NCBI GenBank assembly: GCA_040080965.1
Contig: JBEBHH010000001.1
Span: 124,001 to 188,000, forward strand
Source of the DNA: SHZI01 sp040080965
GTDB lineage: Bacteria > Pseudomonadota > Gammaproteobacteria > Steroidobacterales > GCA-2729495
Length of the DNA: 64,000 nt
Direction of reading: 5' to 3'
Positions 1-8,419 of the stretch are shown here, piece by piece. Positions within the stretch are counted from its first letter, which is position 1; every line of letters starts with the position of its first letter. Made by a program: the position numbers and the translations under genes. Under the pieces are notes generated by a model. The model had not been told where the DNA came from and ran no database searches. It was given only the letters and a program-made list of their open reading frames with translations.

Positions 1-1
1 G

Positions 2-55
2 GTGGACCGCCAGGGTCGCGTGCGGCTGAGCATGCGCGGCATGGACGTCGCCTGA
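2..55 (+). CDS. pnp: Polyribonucleotide nucleotidyltransferase, C-terminal end (partial)
   Basis: The first bases encode the last 17 residues of a protein ending in GRVRLSMRGMDVA before TGA at 53-55. The pattern VDxQGRVRLS is the closing strand of an S1 RNA-binding domain and matches the usual end of PNPase, the 3'-5' phosphorolytic exoribonuclease of the degradosome. Only this tail is in the window, so another S1-domain protein is possible. The strong terminator at 89-121 fits the end of an operon such as rpsO-pnp. Confidence 0.55.
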   Translation: MDRQGRVRLSMRGMDVA

Positions 56-88
56 CGCTCGGATCGCCCGCCTTGCGCAAATAAGGAA

Positions 89-121
89 GGGCGTGTCCCC
101 TCGCGGGGACACGCCCTTTTT
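89..121 (+). terminator. Rho-independent terminator after pnp
   Basis: A perfect 12-bp stem GGGCGTGTCCCC / GGGGACACGCCC with a TCGC tetraloop is followed by five T. The opposite strand also runs into a T-rich stretch (TTCCTTATTT), so it probably serves the convergent phaR-like gene as well. Confidence 0.93.
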
Positions 122-134
122 CGCTGGCCAACTT

Positions 135-512
135 CTAGCCTACGGCCGCCGCGGCTGAAGCGCTGTTCTGGACTCCCGTAACTCCGACAGGACGTGTCGG
201 GGCTGCCAGTACGCTCCTGAGGGCCCGATCGAGGCGCCCGGCAAGCTCCGGGTCACGGTCCGCGGCACCCAGCCGGATCATCCCGGCCAGAAACTCCGCC
301 GACAGCAACGGCGTTCCGCCACGCTGGCCTTCCGCAATGATCTGCAGGAGCACGGGGGTCGTAATGTCTGCGCCAGTCGCCTGTTCAACGACCTTCACAT
401 TCGAGCCCTTCGTGATCAGTTCGCGCAGATCGTCCAGGTTCACGTACCGGCTCTGTGCCGTGTCGTAGAGTCGGCGGTTAACGTACTTCCGAATCAGTCT
501 CTGCTCGCTCAT
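135..512 (-). CDS. phaR: Polyhydroxyalkanoate synthesis regulator PhaR-like DNA-binding protein
   Basis: A 125-residue protein whose first 60 residues carry the PHB/PHA accumulation regulator DNA-binding domain (IRKYxNRRLYDTxxSRYVNLDDL, then TTPVLLQII). In characterised relatives this domain binds DNA and polyhydroxyalkanoate granules and represses phasin genes and its own gene. The ATG at 512 is preferred because AAGGAAGG lies just upstream and the domain begins right after it; an earlier in-frame start at 569 adds 19 residues of no recognisable character. No pha synthase or phasin gene lies nearby. It is convergent with pnp and separated from dksA by a terminator. A 10-bp inverted repeat at 580-617 is a candidate autoregulatory site. 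Confidence 0.8.
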   Translation of the reverse strand: MSEQRLIRKYVNRRLYDTAQSRYVNLDDLRELITKGSNVKVVEQATGADITTPVLLQIIAEGQRGGTPLLSAEFLAGMIRLGAADRDPELAGRLDRALRSVLAAPTRPVGVTGVQNSASAAAAVG

Positions 513-579
513 GGCGGGTCCTTCCTTAGTTCCAAGCCTTGGGACCGGGCAGCAAGGGCCGCCCGGCATTCAGTTGCCC

Positions 580-617
580 CCAATTCCCCTGTATAGACCC
601 CTTCGCTGGGGAATTGG
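580..617 (-). promoter_or_regulatory. Perfect 10-bp inverted repeat in the phaR-like promoter region
   Basis: CCAATTCCCC (580-589) and GGGGAATTGG (608-617) are exact reverse complements separated by 18 bases. On the minus strand the spacer contains TATACA (595-590), a possible -10 box, 78 bases ahead of the start codon. The geometry suits a dimeric repressor site; the binding protein is inferred, not shown. Confidence 0.45.
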
Positions 618-653
618 TTCGCGATGCAGCTTTCGCGGAGCAAGAATGCTGGG

Positions 654-687
654 AAAATAAAAAGGCCATGATAAACATGGCCTTTTC
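654..687 (-). terminator. Rho-independent terminator after dksA
   Basis: On the minus strand GGCCATG, a TTTAT loop and CATGGCC form a 7-bp stem, extended by flanking A/T pairs and followed by TTTTTATTTT. It lies about 60 bases downstream of the dksA stop codon. Confidence 0.85.
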
Positions 688-745
688 GTCATAACTTCAT
701 GTGAAATCCATAACCGCAGCTGGCGGCATTGCGGGAAAGGCCCCC

Positions 746-1597
746 TCAGCGATACCGGTCGTCCCGCTCACCGTACTGCTTTTCGGCCATCTCCCGCCGC
801 TCCTGTGCTTCCAGGGACAGGGTGGCTACCGGACGTGCCTCCAGGCGCTTCAGGCCGATTTCCTCACCCGTCTCCTCGCAATACCCATAGCTCCCGTCCT
901 CGATGCGCTCCAGGGCCGAGTCGATCTTCTTGAGGAGCTTTCGTTCCCGGTCCCGGGTTCGCAGTTCCAGTCCGAACTCCGACTCCTGGGTGGCCCGGTC
1001 ATTGGGGTCCGGAAAGTTGCTGGCTTCATCCTGCATGTGGTGAACCGTGCGGTCGACTTCCTCCATCAGCTCCCGTTTCCAGGCCTGGAGGATCATGCGG
1101 AAGTGCTCCAGCTGCGCCGGGCTCATGTAGGCCTCGCCCATCTGCGGCTGGTAGGGCCGGATACCGTGAATCAGCGCGTTAGGGTCGTAGACCTCCACGG
1201 GGCGCCGGCTGCTCCGGCGCGAGGGTGGCAGCGGCTTGCGCCCGCTGGTCTTTACCAGCCCCGGCGTCGTCCTGACGATCATTTCGCGGATCACGGGCGC
1301 CTTTGGCGCAATGGCCTTGGCTGCCGGGGCGGCCGCAGCCTTCCTGGCCGCCACCGCCGGCTTGGCGACCTTTGCCGGCTTGACCGCGGTTGGCGCCTTG
1401 GCACGCGCCGCTGCTGCAGGCCTCGCTGGTGCCTTGCTGGCGGCTGGCTTGCCCTTGGTCACTGGCTTCCTGGCGGGGGCTGGTTTGCGGGCAGCCTTGC
1501 GGGTGTCCGTCCGGCTGGCTCGCGCCTTGGCGGAGGAGGCCGCCTTGGCCTTCCCCGAGGGGCTGCTCTTGCGGACTGGTCGCTTGGCTGACGGCAT
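746..1597 (-). CDS. dksA: RNA polymerase-binding transcription factor DksA with long basic N-terminal tail
   Basis: DksA enters the RNA polymerase secondary channel and, with ppGpp, shifts transcription in the stringent response. Residues from about 150 match DksA, including the coiled-coil tip segment QDEASNFPDPNDRA and the globular segment GYCEETGEEIG...LEARP. The protein is 283 residues against about 150 for E. coli DksA; residues 1-140 are an Ala/Lys/Arg/Pro-rich tail resembling histone H1 tails. Of the four zinc-ligand positions only Cys240 remains; the others are Thr243, Ser261 and Ala264, so a classical C4 zinc finger is not possible. ATG at 1597 (AGGG eight bases upstream) is preferred over an in-frame TTG at 1615. 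It is monocistronic, with its own terminator. Confidence 0.93.
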   Translation of the reverse strand: MPSAKRPVRKSSPSGKAKAASSAKARASRTDTRKAARKPAPARKPVTKGKPAASKAPARPAAAARAKAPTAVKPAKVAKPAVAARKAAAAPAAKAIAPKAPVIREMIVRTTPGLVKTSGRKPLPPSRRSSRRPVEVYDPNALIHGIRPYQPQMGEAYMSPAQLEHFRMILQAWKRELMEEVDRTVHHMQDEASNFPDPNDRATQESEFGLELRTRDRERKLLKKIDSALERIEDGSYGYCEETGEEIGLKRLEARPVATLSLEAQERREMAEKQYGERDDRYR

Positions 1598-1673
1598 TTT
1601 CTGGACCCTGCTCAAAAATTTAGCGCGGAATTATACATATGGAGTCCCGGGCGGGAAGAGCAACCACCGGAAT

Positions 1674-2066
1674 TCAAGACGGCAGGGCGACCGGCGCGGG
1701 TGGTTGCCAGCCTGGTTGGCGGTGCTCGGCGACGACCGTGGTGTAGATGCCCCCGCGAACGTTGAAATCGGCCGTGAGCCGCATGAAGCGCGGCGCCGTG
1801 GCAGCGACCAGGTCGTTCAGTATCCGGTTCGTAACCGCCTCATGGAAGGCGCCTTCATCACGGAAAGACCAGATGTAATTTTTCAGTGACTTCAGTTCGA
1901 TACACAAACTATCGGGGACGTATTCTAGATGCAGGGTGGCAAAGTCCGGCTGCCCGGTCTTTGGGCAGAGGCAGGTGAACTCGGGGAGCCGCATGCGGAT
2001 CGTGAAGGACCGGTGCGGTTCAGGATTCGGAAAGGTTTCGAGGTCCGTACCGGGAGACGAGGGCAT
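1674..2066 (-). CDS. queF: NADPH-dependent 7-cyano-7-deazaguanine reductase QueF
   Basis: QueF reduces preQ0 to preQ1 in queuosine tRNA modification. At 130 residues this is the short, unimodular type. The signature FTCLCPKTGQPDFA (residues 31-43) holds the nucleophilic Cys34 and the catalytic Asp41, followed by IELKSLKNYIWSFRDEGAFHE, with the substrate-binding Glu and His of the family. It is divergent from smc, with 132 bases between the start codons. No other queuosine genes are in the window. There is no strong ribosome-binding site at the ATG. Confidence 0.93.
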   Translation of the reverse strand: MPSSPGTDLETFPNPEPHRSFTIRMRLPEFTCLCPKTGQPDFATLHLEYVPDSLCIELKSLKNYIWSFRDEGAFHEAVTNRILNDLVAATAPRFMRLTADFNVRGGIYTTVVAEHRQPGWQPPAPVALPS

Positions 2067-2198
2067 TGAAGTTAGGCCTGATCGTTGGGCAAACGGGAGG
2101 AGGCGCCAGGCTGTGGCGTGTGTGCGATGTCGAATTAATCTACACTACGGCGATATCTCCCGTTAGCTTAGTTTCTTCACTCCGGGCACCCAGAATTT

Positions 2199-5100
2199 AT
2201 GCGACTGAGCAAGATCAAGCTTGCGGGATTCAAGTCTTTTGTGGATCCAACCACGGTCCACTTTCCAAGCAACCTCGTCGGTGTCGTCGGCCCAAATGGT
2301 TGCGGCAAGTCCAATGTCATAGATGCCATCCGCTGGGTCATGGGGGAGACGTCCGCCAGGCACCTCCGCGGCGACTCCATGGAAGACGTTATTTTCAATG
2401 GCTCCAGCTCCCGGAAGCCCGTAGGCACCGCGGCGATTGAGCTCTACTTCGACAATTCCGACGGCACCTTGGGCGGCCAGTTCGCCAGCTATGCGGAGAT
2501 TTCCATCCGCCGCACCGTGTCGCGGGACGGCACATCCCAGTACTTCCTGAACAACACCCGTTGCCGCCGCAAGGACATAACCGGGCTGTTCATGGGCACC
2601 GGCCTGGGACCCCGCAGCTACGCCATCATCGAGCAGGGAATGGTTTCCCGGCTGGTCGACGCCAAACCCGAGGAAATGCGGAGCTACATCGAGGAGGCTG
2701 CCGGCATTTCCAAGTACAAGGAACGGCGCCGGGAGACCGAAACCCGCATGCACCACACGCGGGAGAATCTGGCCCGTCTTGCGGACCTTCGGGACGAGGT
2801 CGAGAAGCAGATCAAACACCTGCAGCGTCAGGCGCAGGTCGCCGAGAAGTACCGAACACTGAAGACCCAGGAACGCCAGCTCGAGGCCGAGCTGGTGGCG
2901 ATGCGGCTGGCCGAGCTCGATCGGGGTCTCGTCGCCCACAAGTCGGACTTGTCCGCACGTCAGATTGCGATGGAAGCTGCACTGGCCGGGCAGCGCCAGG
3001 TGGAGCTGGATATCGAGACAGCCCGGGCTGAACATCTGGTTGCCAGCGACGCCTTCGCGGCTACCCAGGCAGGCTACTACGCCGTGCAGGGCGAAATTGC
3101 CCGCCTGGAGCAGACCCTGGCGCATGCCCGGGAAATGCGGGAGAGGGAATTGCGGGACCTGGAGCAGGCCCGCGCGGAGCTCGCCAACGTGCTTGCCGAG
3201 GTCGAGCGCGACGGGCAGGCGCTTGCCGATATCGAACTCGGCATTGCCGGTTTCGAGCCCGGACTTGCGGCGGCGCGGGAAGCGGAAGCGGCGGCACTGT
3301 CCCACCTCCAGGCCAGCGAAGGTGCCCTGGACGTCTGGCAGGACGAGTGGCACACCTTCAATCTGGACGTTAAGGAGCAGCAGCAGTCCCGTCAGGTAGA
3401 GCAGACGCGGCTGGAGCACCTGGAGGCGCATCAGGTTCGCCTGGAGCGCCAACTGCAGTCGGTGGAGGGGGAGCGACTGTCGATCTCAGTCGTCGATATC
3501 GAGGCGCGCCTCAGCGCCCAGGACAAACTTCAGGCCGACACCCAGCTACTCCTGTCGGCCGAGGCCCGGGCCCTTGAGGATGCAGGTTTTGCCCTGACCA
3601 GCAAGCGTGAGGCGGAGCAGAGCCTTGGCGCTGACATCGAGCAGCTTCGCGGAGAGCTCGAAGCCCGCCGCGGCCGGCTGGATGCCCTGAAGGTCATCCA
3701 GAATGCTGCCCTCGGCAATGAGGAAGAAGTTCTCGGCGGCTGGCTGGCGAAGTCCGGACTCGCCGGCCGCCAGCGGCTCGTCCAGCAACTCGTGGCGGAA
3801 CCACGCTGGACCCGGGCAGTCGAGACCGTTCTTGGCGACTTCCTGCAGGCTGTTTGTGTCAGTGACGCCGGTCAGCATGCGGCATCACTGCCCGATGCCA
3901 CGCTGGTCCTGCTGGAAGACAACGGCAGTGACCAGGATGTCCCCGCGGATTCGCTGGCGGCACGCGTCCAGCACGCGGGCCATGTGCGCGGTCAGCTTGC
4001 CTCGGTGATCTGCGTGGACTCTGTCGAGCTTGGTTTGCAGCGTCGAGGGACACTTCTCACCGGCCAGTCGGTGATCACGCCGGACGGTATCTGGCTCGGT
4101 CCCGGCTGGGTTCGCATCAACCGGGCCCAGCGCCACGTGGGGATGATGGCGCGTGAACGCGAGATCCGGGAACTCGGCGCCGCAGTCATCGACGATGACG
4201 CCCAGATTGCTGCCCTGGGGCAGGCTCGCCTTGCCCTGCGTGGCACAATTGATGCGCTCGAGCGCGAGCGCCAACAGGTACAGATTCGGCTGGCGGATGC
4301 CAATCGCCAGAGCCTCGAGTCGGCATCTATGGCAGCGACGCTGCACCAGGACCTCGAGCGTGCGCGGCAACGGTTGCAGGTGCTTGCCCACGATGAGGAC
4401 TCGGTGCGGAACGAGCTCAATGAGCTTCATGCCGTCATCGATGAGGCTCGTGCGAGACTCCAGGCTGCCGAGCAACGCCTGGGCGAACTCGACCTTCAGC
4501 GTCCTGATCGTCGCGATCAGCAGGAAACCCTGCTTGCCTCGTACAACGCCGCCCGGGAAGCCGCAGATGTGCAGCGCACGGCGGTCGGGCAGATTCTGAT
4601 TGAATTCGAGAGCCGTCGCGCCGCCCAAGGCGCTGCCGTGGCGGCACTGGAGCGCGTTACTGTCCAGCGCAACCAGCTGATCGACCGGATTGCACTCCTG
4701 GAGACCAACACCCGCGACAGCGAGGCGCCACTGCAGGCCTATCAGGTCGAGCTGGATACCCAGCTGGCCCGGCAGGTAGAAGTCCAGGCTGAGCTGTCGC
4801 GCCAGCGGGATGGCTTGACGACGGTGGAACAGCGCGTAAAGGCGGGCGAAACCCGGCGCCACGAGCTCGAAAAACTCGTGGGCGTCGAGCGCGAGGCCGT
4901 TGACGGGCTTCGCATGCAAGTGCGGGAGCTGGAGGTTCGGGGCGAGGCCCTTTCGGAGCGCTTTGCGGCGACAGGGTTTGTACTGGCTGATGTGGCTGCG
5001 CAGACGCCGGCTGACGCCGATCCGGAACTCTGGGAGCAGCGACTGACCCAGACGCGTGCCTCAATCGAAAGGCTGGGGCCCATAAATCTCGCCGCCATCG

Positions 5101-5687
5101 ACGAGTTTTCAGAGCAGTCCGAGCGAAAGACCTACCTGGACTCCCAGCACGCTGACCTGTCGTCGGCGCTTGAGACGCTGGAGCATGCCATTCGTCGAAT
5201 CGACCGGGAAAGTCGCACGCGGTTCCAGGAAACCTTTGACAACATCAATGGCGGCCTCAAGCGTTTGTTCCCGCGCCTCTTCGGCGGTGGTCATGCCTAC
5301 CTAACGCTGGAGGGCGACGACCTTCTCAGCGCCGGAGTAACGGTGATGGCCCGCCCCCCTGGCAAGCGCAATAGCCACATTCATCTCCTCTCTGGTGGAG
5401 AGAAGGCGCTGACAGCCGTGGCACTGATCTTCTCGATCTTCGAGCTGAACCCTGCGCCATTCTGCCTTCTTGATGAGGTCGACGCGCCGCTGGACGAGGC
5501 GAATGTCGGTCGCTTCTGTGACATCGTGCGGGAGATGTCCAAGACGGTGCAGTTCATTGTCATTACCCACAACAAGACGACGATGGAAATGACCAAGCAA
5601 CTTACAGGTGTCACGATGAACGAGCCGGGCGTATCGCGGCTGGTGGCGGTCGACATCGACGAGGCCGTCAAGCTCGTCGCCAGCTGA
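2199..5687 (+). CDS. smc: Chromosome segregation ATPase SMC
   Basis: Core subunit of the SMC-ScpAB condensin that extrudes DNA loops and compacts the nucleoid. The 1162-residue length is typical. The Walker A loop GPNGCGKSN is at residues 31-39; long Ala/Glu/Gln-rich coiled coils flank a hinge at roughly 490-640; the C-terminal head carries the signature LLSGGEKALTAVAL and the Walker B stretch FCLLDEVDAPLDEAN. Its kleisin partners ScpA and ScpB lie at 13674-15404. zipA follows 7 bases after the stop. No Shine-Dalgarno is evident before the ATG. Confidence 0.98.
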   Translation: MRLSKIKLAGFKSFVDPTTVHFPSNLVGVVGPNGCGKSNVIDAIRWVMGETSARHLRGDSMEDVIFNGSSSRKPVGTAAIELYFDNSDGTLGGQFASYAEISIRRTVSRDGTSQYFLNNTRCRRKDITGLFMGTGLGPRSYAIIEQGMVSRLVDAKPEEMRSYIEEAAGISKYKERRRETETRMHHTRENLARLADLRDEVEKQIKHLQRQAQVAEKYRTLKTQERQLEAELVAMRLAELDRGLVAHKSDLSARQIAMEAALAGQRQVELDIETARAEHLVASDAFAATQAGYYAVQGEIARLEQTLAHAREMRERELRDLEQARAELANVLAEVERDGQALADIELGIAGFEPGLAAAREAEAAALSHLQASEGALDVWQDEWHTFNLDVKEQQQSRQVEQTRLEHLEAHQVRLERQLQSVEGERLSISVVDIEARLSAQDKLQADTQLLLSAEARALEDAGFALTSKREAEQSLGADIEQLRGELEARRGRLDALKVIQNAALGNEEEVLGGWLAKSGLAGRQRLVQQLVAEPRWTRAVETVLGDFLQAVCVSDAGQHAASLPDATLVLLEDNGSDQDVPADSLAARVQHAGHVRGQLASVICVDSVELGLQRRGTLLTGQSVITPDGIWLGPGWVRINRAQRHVGMMAREREIRELGAAVIDDDAQIAALGQARLALRGTIDALERERQQVQIRLADANRQSLESASMAATLHQDLERARQRLQVLAHDEDSVRNELNELHAVIDEARARLQAAEQRLGELDLQRPDRRDQQETLLASYNAAREAADVQRTAVGQILIEFESRRAAQGAAVAALERVTVQRNQLIDRIALLETNTRDSEAPLQAYQVELDTQLARQVEVQAELSRQRDGLTTVEQRVKAGETRRHELEKLVGVEREAVDGLRMQVRELEVRGEALSERFAATGFVLADVAAQTPADADPELWEQRLTQTRASIERLGPINLAAIDEFSEQSERKTYLDSQHADLSSALETLEHAIRRIDRESRTRFQETFDNINGGLKRLFPRLFGGGHAYLTLEGDDLLSAGVTVMARPPGKRNSHIHLLSGGEKALTAVALIFSIFELNPAPFCLLDEVDAPLDEANVGRFCDIVREMSKTVQFIVITHNKTTMEMTKQLTGVTMNEPGVSRLVAVDIDEAVKLVAS

Positions 5688-5694
5688 GTTCCCC

Positions 5695-6315
5695 ATGACG
5701 CAGCTTCGCTGGGTCCTACTGCTCGCCGCCCTGCTGATTCTGGTGGCGCTGTTCATCTGGACGCGATACCGGTCGCGGCTGACGGCCAGTTTTCGCCTGC
5801 CGCCACGGAGCCCTGCGCCGGAACCAGGAGTTTCGACCAGCGGACGCCTGGAGCCGACTCTGCCCGGCAGGGCATCCGTTCCAGTCCTTCCCGAGAAGAT
5901 TGTGACTATCCGGATCCTGAGCCGCGCAGGGGCTCCTTTCCCTGCCGAAGACCTGTTGCTCGCACTTCGGGAGGCTGGACTGCGCCACGGGCGATTTGGA
6001 ATCTTCCACGCCAACGTATCGGATACCGACGAAACCCCGGTGTTCAGCGTGGCAAGCCTGACGGAGCCCGGATCCTTTGACCTTACGCGGGTTCACACGG
6101 ATGTATATCAGGGGGTCAGTCTCTTCCTGGGGCTGCCGGGTCCCGTCGAGGGGGTAAAGGCGTTTGAATCCATGGTCGGCGCGGCACGAGCCGTTGCCAA
6201 GCGCCTGGATGGCAATCTGGTTGACGAGCACGGAAGCACCCTCAGCGTGCAGCGTGAGCGCTACCTGCGAGAGGAAGTCATCCAGTTCCAGCACCGTCAG
6301 GGACGGCCCGCCTGA
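5695..6315 (+). CDS. zipA: Cell division protein ZipA
   Basis: Inner-membrane anchor of FtsZ at the septum, limited to Gammaproteobacteria. Residues 6-22 form one membrane helix (N-out topology in the family), residues 25-65 are a Pro/Arg-rich linker, and from about residue 68 there is a ZipA C-terminal FtsZ-binding domain (VTIRILSRAGAPFPAEDLLLALREAGLRHGRFGIFHA). At 206 residues it is much shorter than E. coli ZipA (about 330), because the linker is short. It sits between smc and ligA, the conserved order. Confidence 0.92.
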   Translation: MTQLRWVLLLAALLILVALFIWTRYRSRLTASFRLPPRSPAPEPGVSTSGRLEPTLPGRASVPVLPEKIVTIRILSRAGAPFPAEDLLLALREAGLRHGRFGIFHANVSDTDETPVFSVASLTEPGSFDLTRVHTDVYQGVSLFLGLPGPVEGVKAFESMVGAARAVAKRLDGNLVDEHGSTLSVQRERYLREEVIQFQHRQGRPA

Positions 6316-6335
6316 CGCCGGCGACGGGCGCAAGC

Positions 6336-8360
6336 ATGACATCCCGGTCAGACAGGGCGAGAGCATCCCAGCTCCGAGCCGAGCTGGCGGACCACAACTA
6401 CCGCTATCACGTCCTTGACGATCCCTCCATTCCGGATGCGGCATACGACAAGCTGTATCAGGAGTTGCTCGAGATCGAGGCGCGCCACCCCGAGCTGATC
6501 GTTCCGGAGTCTCCGACGCAGCGAGTCGGCGCATCGCCCGTGGCGGGTTTTGCCGAAATACGACACGGCCTCCCGATGCTGTCCCTGGACAATGCCTTCT
6601 CTGCGGAAGACATAGAGAACTTCGACCGTCGCGTCCGCGAACGCCTGGCGACCGACGAGGAAATTGCCTACTCAGCAGAACCCAAGCTGGACGGCGCGGC
6701 CATCAATCTGTGGTTCGAGCGTGGCGAGCTCACCCGGGCAGCCACCCGGGGCGATGGCGCGGTCGGGGAAGACGTTACGCACAACGTCCGCACCATACGC
6801 TCAGTGCCCCTTCAGCTTCGCGGCAAGTCCGTCCCTGAGAGCATCGAGATCCGTGGCGAGATCTTCATGACACGGGAGGGCTTCCGCCGGCTGAACGAAG
6901 CGGCCCAGAAGGCCGGGGAGAAGGTCTTTGCCAATCCACGAAACGCCGCCGCGGGCAGTCTGCGCCAGCTGGATCCAAGGCTGACTGCGTCGCGTCCGCT
7001 GGCGCTCTTTGCATATGGCGTCGGGACCGTGACAGGTCGGTCGCTGCCGGGGCGACACAGCGAGATTCTGGCCCAGCTGCGCGAGTGGGGACTACCGGTA
7101 GCCCGTGAGGCGGATCTCGTCACCGGCGTGGCCGGGTGCATCAAGTACTACGAAAAGATGCTCCAGAAGCGCGCACGCCTGCCCTATGACACGGACGGGG
7201 TCGTCTACAAGGTCGATCAAACCGACCTGCAGGCGCGCCTTGGCACGGTTGCGCGTGCTCCACGCTGGGCCGTGGCCCACAAGTTTCCCGCCGAAGAGCA
7301 GCTTACGACGGTTGAGGCCGTGGAGTTCCAGGTGGGACGAACGGGCGTCCTCACGCCCGTCGCGCGGCTTGCCCCGGTGTTCGTTGGTGGCGTTACGGTT
7401 AGCAATGCCACCCTGCACAATATCGATGAACTGCATCGGAAGGACGTTCGTGCGGGGGACACGGTTATCGTGCGCCGTGCTGGAGACGTCATTCCGGAAG
7501 TGGTTTCCGTGATGCTCGACCGACGTCCCCGCCGAACCTCGCCGGTCGAGGCGCCGGAGGCGTGTCCGGTTTGTGGTTCAGCGGTGAACCGAATCGAGGG
7601 CGAGTCCGCCCTCCGATGCACGGGCGGTTTGTTTTGCCCGGCCCAGCGGAAGGAGGCCCTGCGCCACTTCGCGTCCCGGCGGGCTATGAACATCGATGGG
7701 CTCGGGAGCCAGTTGATCGAACAACTGGTCGATGCGGGCCTTGTGCGGACCCCGGGAGACCTGTTCCGGCTTTCCGGCGGGCAGCTGCAGGAGCTTGAGC
7801 GGATGGGCGAGCGCTCGGCGGCCAAGCTGCTGTCAGGCATTGAGAAGAGCAAGGGCACCTCCCTCGACCGGTTCCTCTATGCGCTGGGGATTCAGGAAGT
7901 GGGTGAAGCTACCAGCAAGGCCCTGGCGCGCCATTTCGTGCAACTCGACGCATTGATGTCCGCCACGGAGGAGGAGTTGGAAGAGGTGGAGGACGTAGGC
8001 CCGGTGATGGCTGGCCAGATTGCTGCCTTCTTCCGTGAGGCCCACAACCGGGACGTCATCCAGGACCTGCGTGAGCAGGGCGTCCGCTGGGAGGAGGCGC
8101 CACGACCTCCCGCGCGAAACCTCCCGCTCAAGGGGAAGACCTTCGTGCTTACCGGGACGCTCACCAGCATGACCCGGGACGAGGCTGCTGCGATGATTGA
8201 GGCCCTGGGGGGAAAGGTTACCGGAAGCGTTACGGCCAAGACCACCTATCTCGTGGTCGGCGAAAGTCCGGGGTCGAAGCTGGCGAAGGCAGAGAAACTG
8301 GGAGTGGAAGTGCTGGATGAGCGCACATTTGGTGCTTTGCTAGAACGCGAGCAACCTTAG
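6336..8360 (+). CDS. ligA: NAD-dependent DNA ligase LigA
   Basis: Seals nicks in duplex DNA using NAD+ in replication and repair. The 674 residues cover all family domains: the NMN-binding Ia domain (YRYHVLDDPSIPDAAYD), the adenylation domain with Lys117 in EPKLDGAA, the OB fold, a Cys zinc finger (CPVCGS...LRCTGGLFC), a helix-hairpin-helix region with VEDVGPVMAGQIAAFF, and a C-terminal BRCT domain (KGKTFVLTGTLTSMTRDEAAAMIE). It starts 20 bases after zipA. No terminator is visible before the DUF6502 promoter. Confidence 0.98.
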   Translation: MTSRSDRARASQLRAELADHNYRYHVLDDPSIPDAAYDKLYQELLEIEARHPELIVPESPTQRVGASPVAGFAEIRHGLPMLSLDNAFSAEDIENFDRRVRERLATDEEIAYSAEPKLDGAAINLWFERGELTRAATRGDGAVGEDVTHNVRTIRSVPLQLRGKSVPESIEIRGEIFMTREGFRRLNEAAQKAGEKVFANPRNAAAGSLRQLDPRLTASRPLALFAYGVGTVTGRSLPGRHSEILAQLREWGLPVAREADLVTGVAGCIKYYEKMLQKRARLPYDTDGVVYKVDQTDLQARLGTVARAPRWAVAHKFPAEEQLTTVEAVEFQVGRTGVLTPVARLAPVFVGGVTVSNATLHNIDELHRKDVRAGDTVIVRRAGDVIPEVVSVMLDRRPRRTSPVEAPEACPVCGSAVNRIEGESALRCTGGLFCPAQRKEALRHFASRRAMNIDGLGSQLIEQLVDAGLVRTPGDLFRLSGGQLQELERMGERSAAKLLSGIEKSKGTSLDRFLYALGIQEVGEATSKALARHFVQLDALMSATEEELEEVEDVGPVMAGQIAAFFREAHNRDVIQDLREQGVRWEEAPRPPARNLPLKGKTFVLTGTLTSMTRDEAAAMIEALGGKVTGSVTAKTTYLVVGESPGSKLAKAEKLGVEVLDERTFGALLEREQP

Positions 8361-8378
8361 ACAGCCAGCACCCAGCCG

Positions 8379-8415
8379 CGTTGACCATCGATTAAATCGT
8401 TCACTATAGTCAACG
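8379..8415 (+). promoter_or_regulatory. Promoter with nested palindromes ahead of DUF6502 gene A
   Basis: TTGACC (8381-8386) and TATAGT (8405-8410) are 18 bases apart, a good sigma-70 pair. CGTTGAC (8379-8385) is repeated inverted as GTCAACG (8409-8415), and the spacer holds the palindrome CGATTAAATCG (8389-8399). The predicted start of transcription is only a few bases before the ATG at 8420, so the mRNA would be leaderless or nearly so. Confidence 0.6.
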
Positions 8416-8419
8416 AGAT

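Noticed and set aside
1236..1889. Ala-rich plus-strand frame opposite dksA
   Set aside because: It is the complement of the basic Ala/Lys tail of DksA and the queF end, with no start signal.
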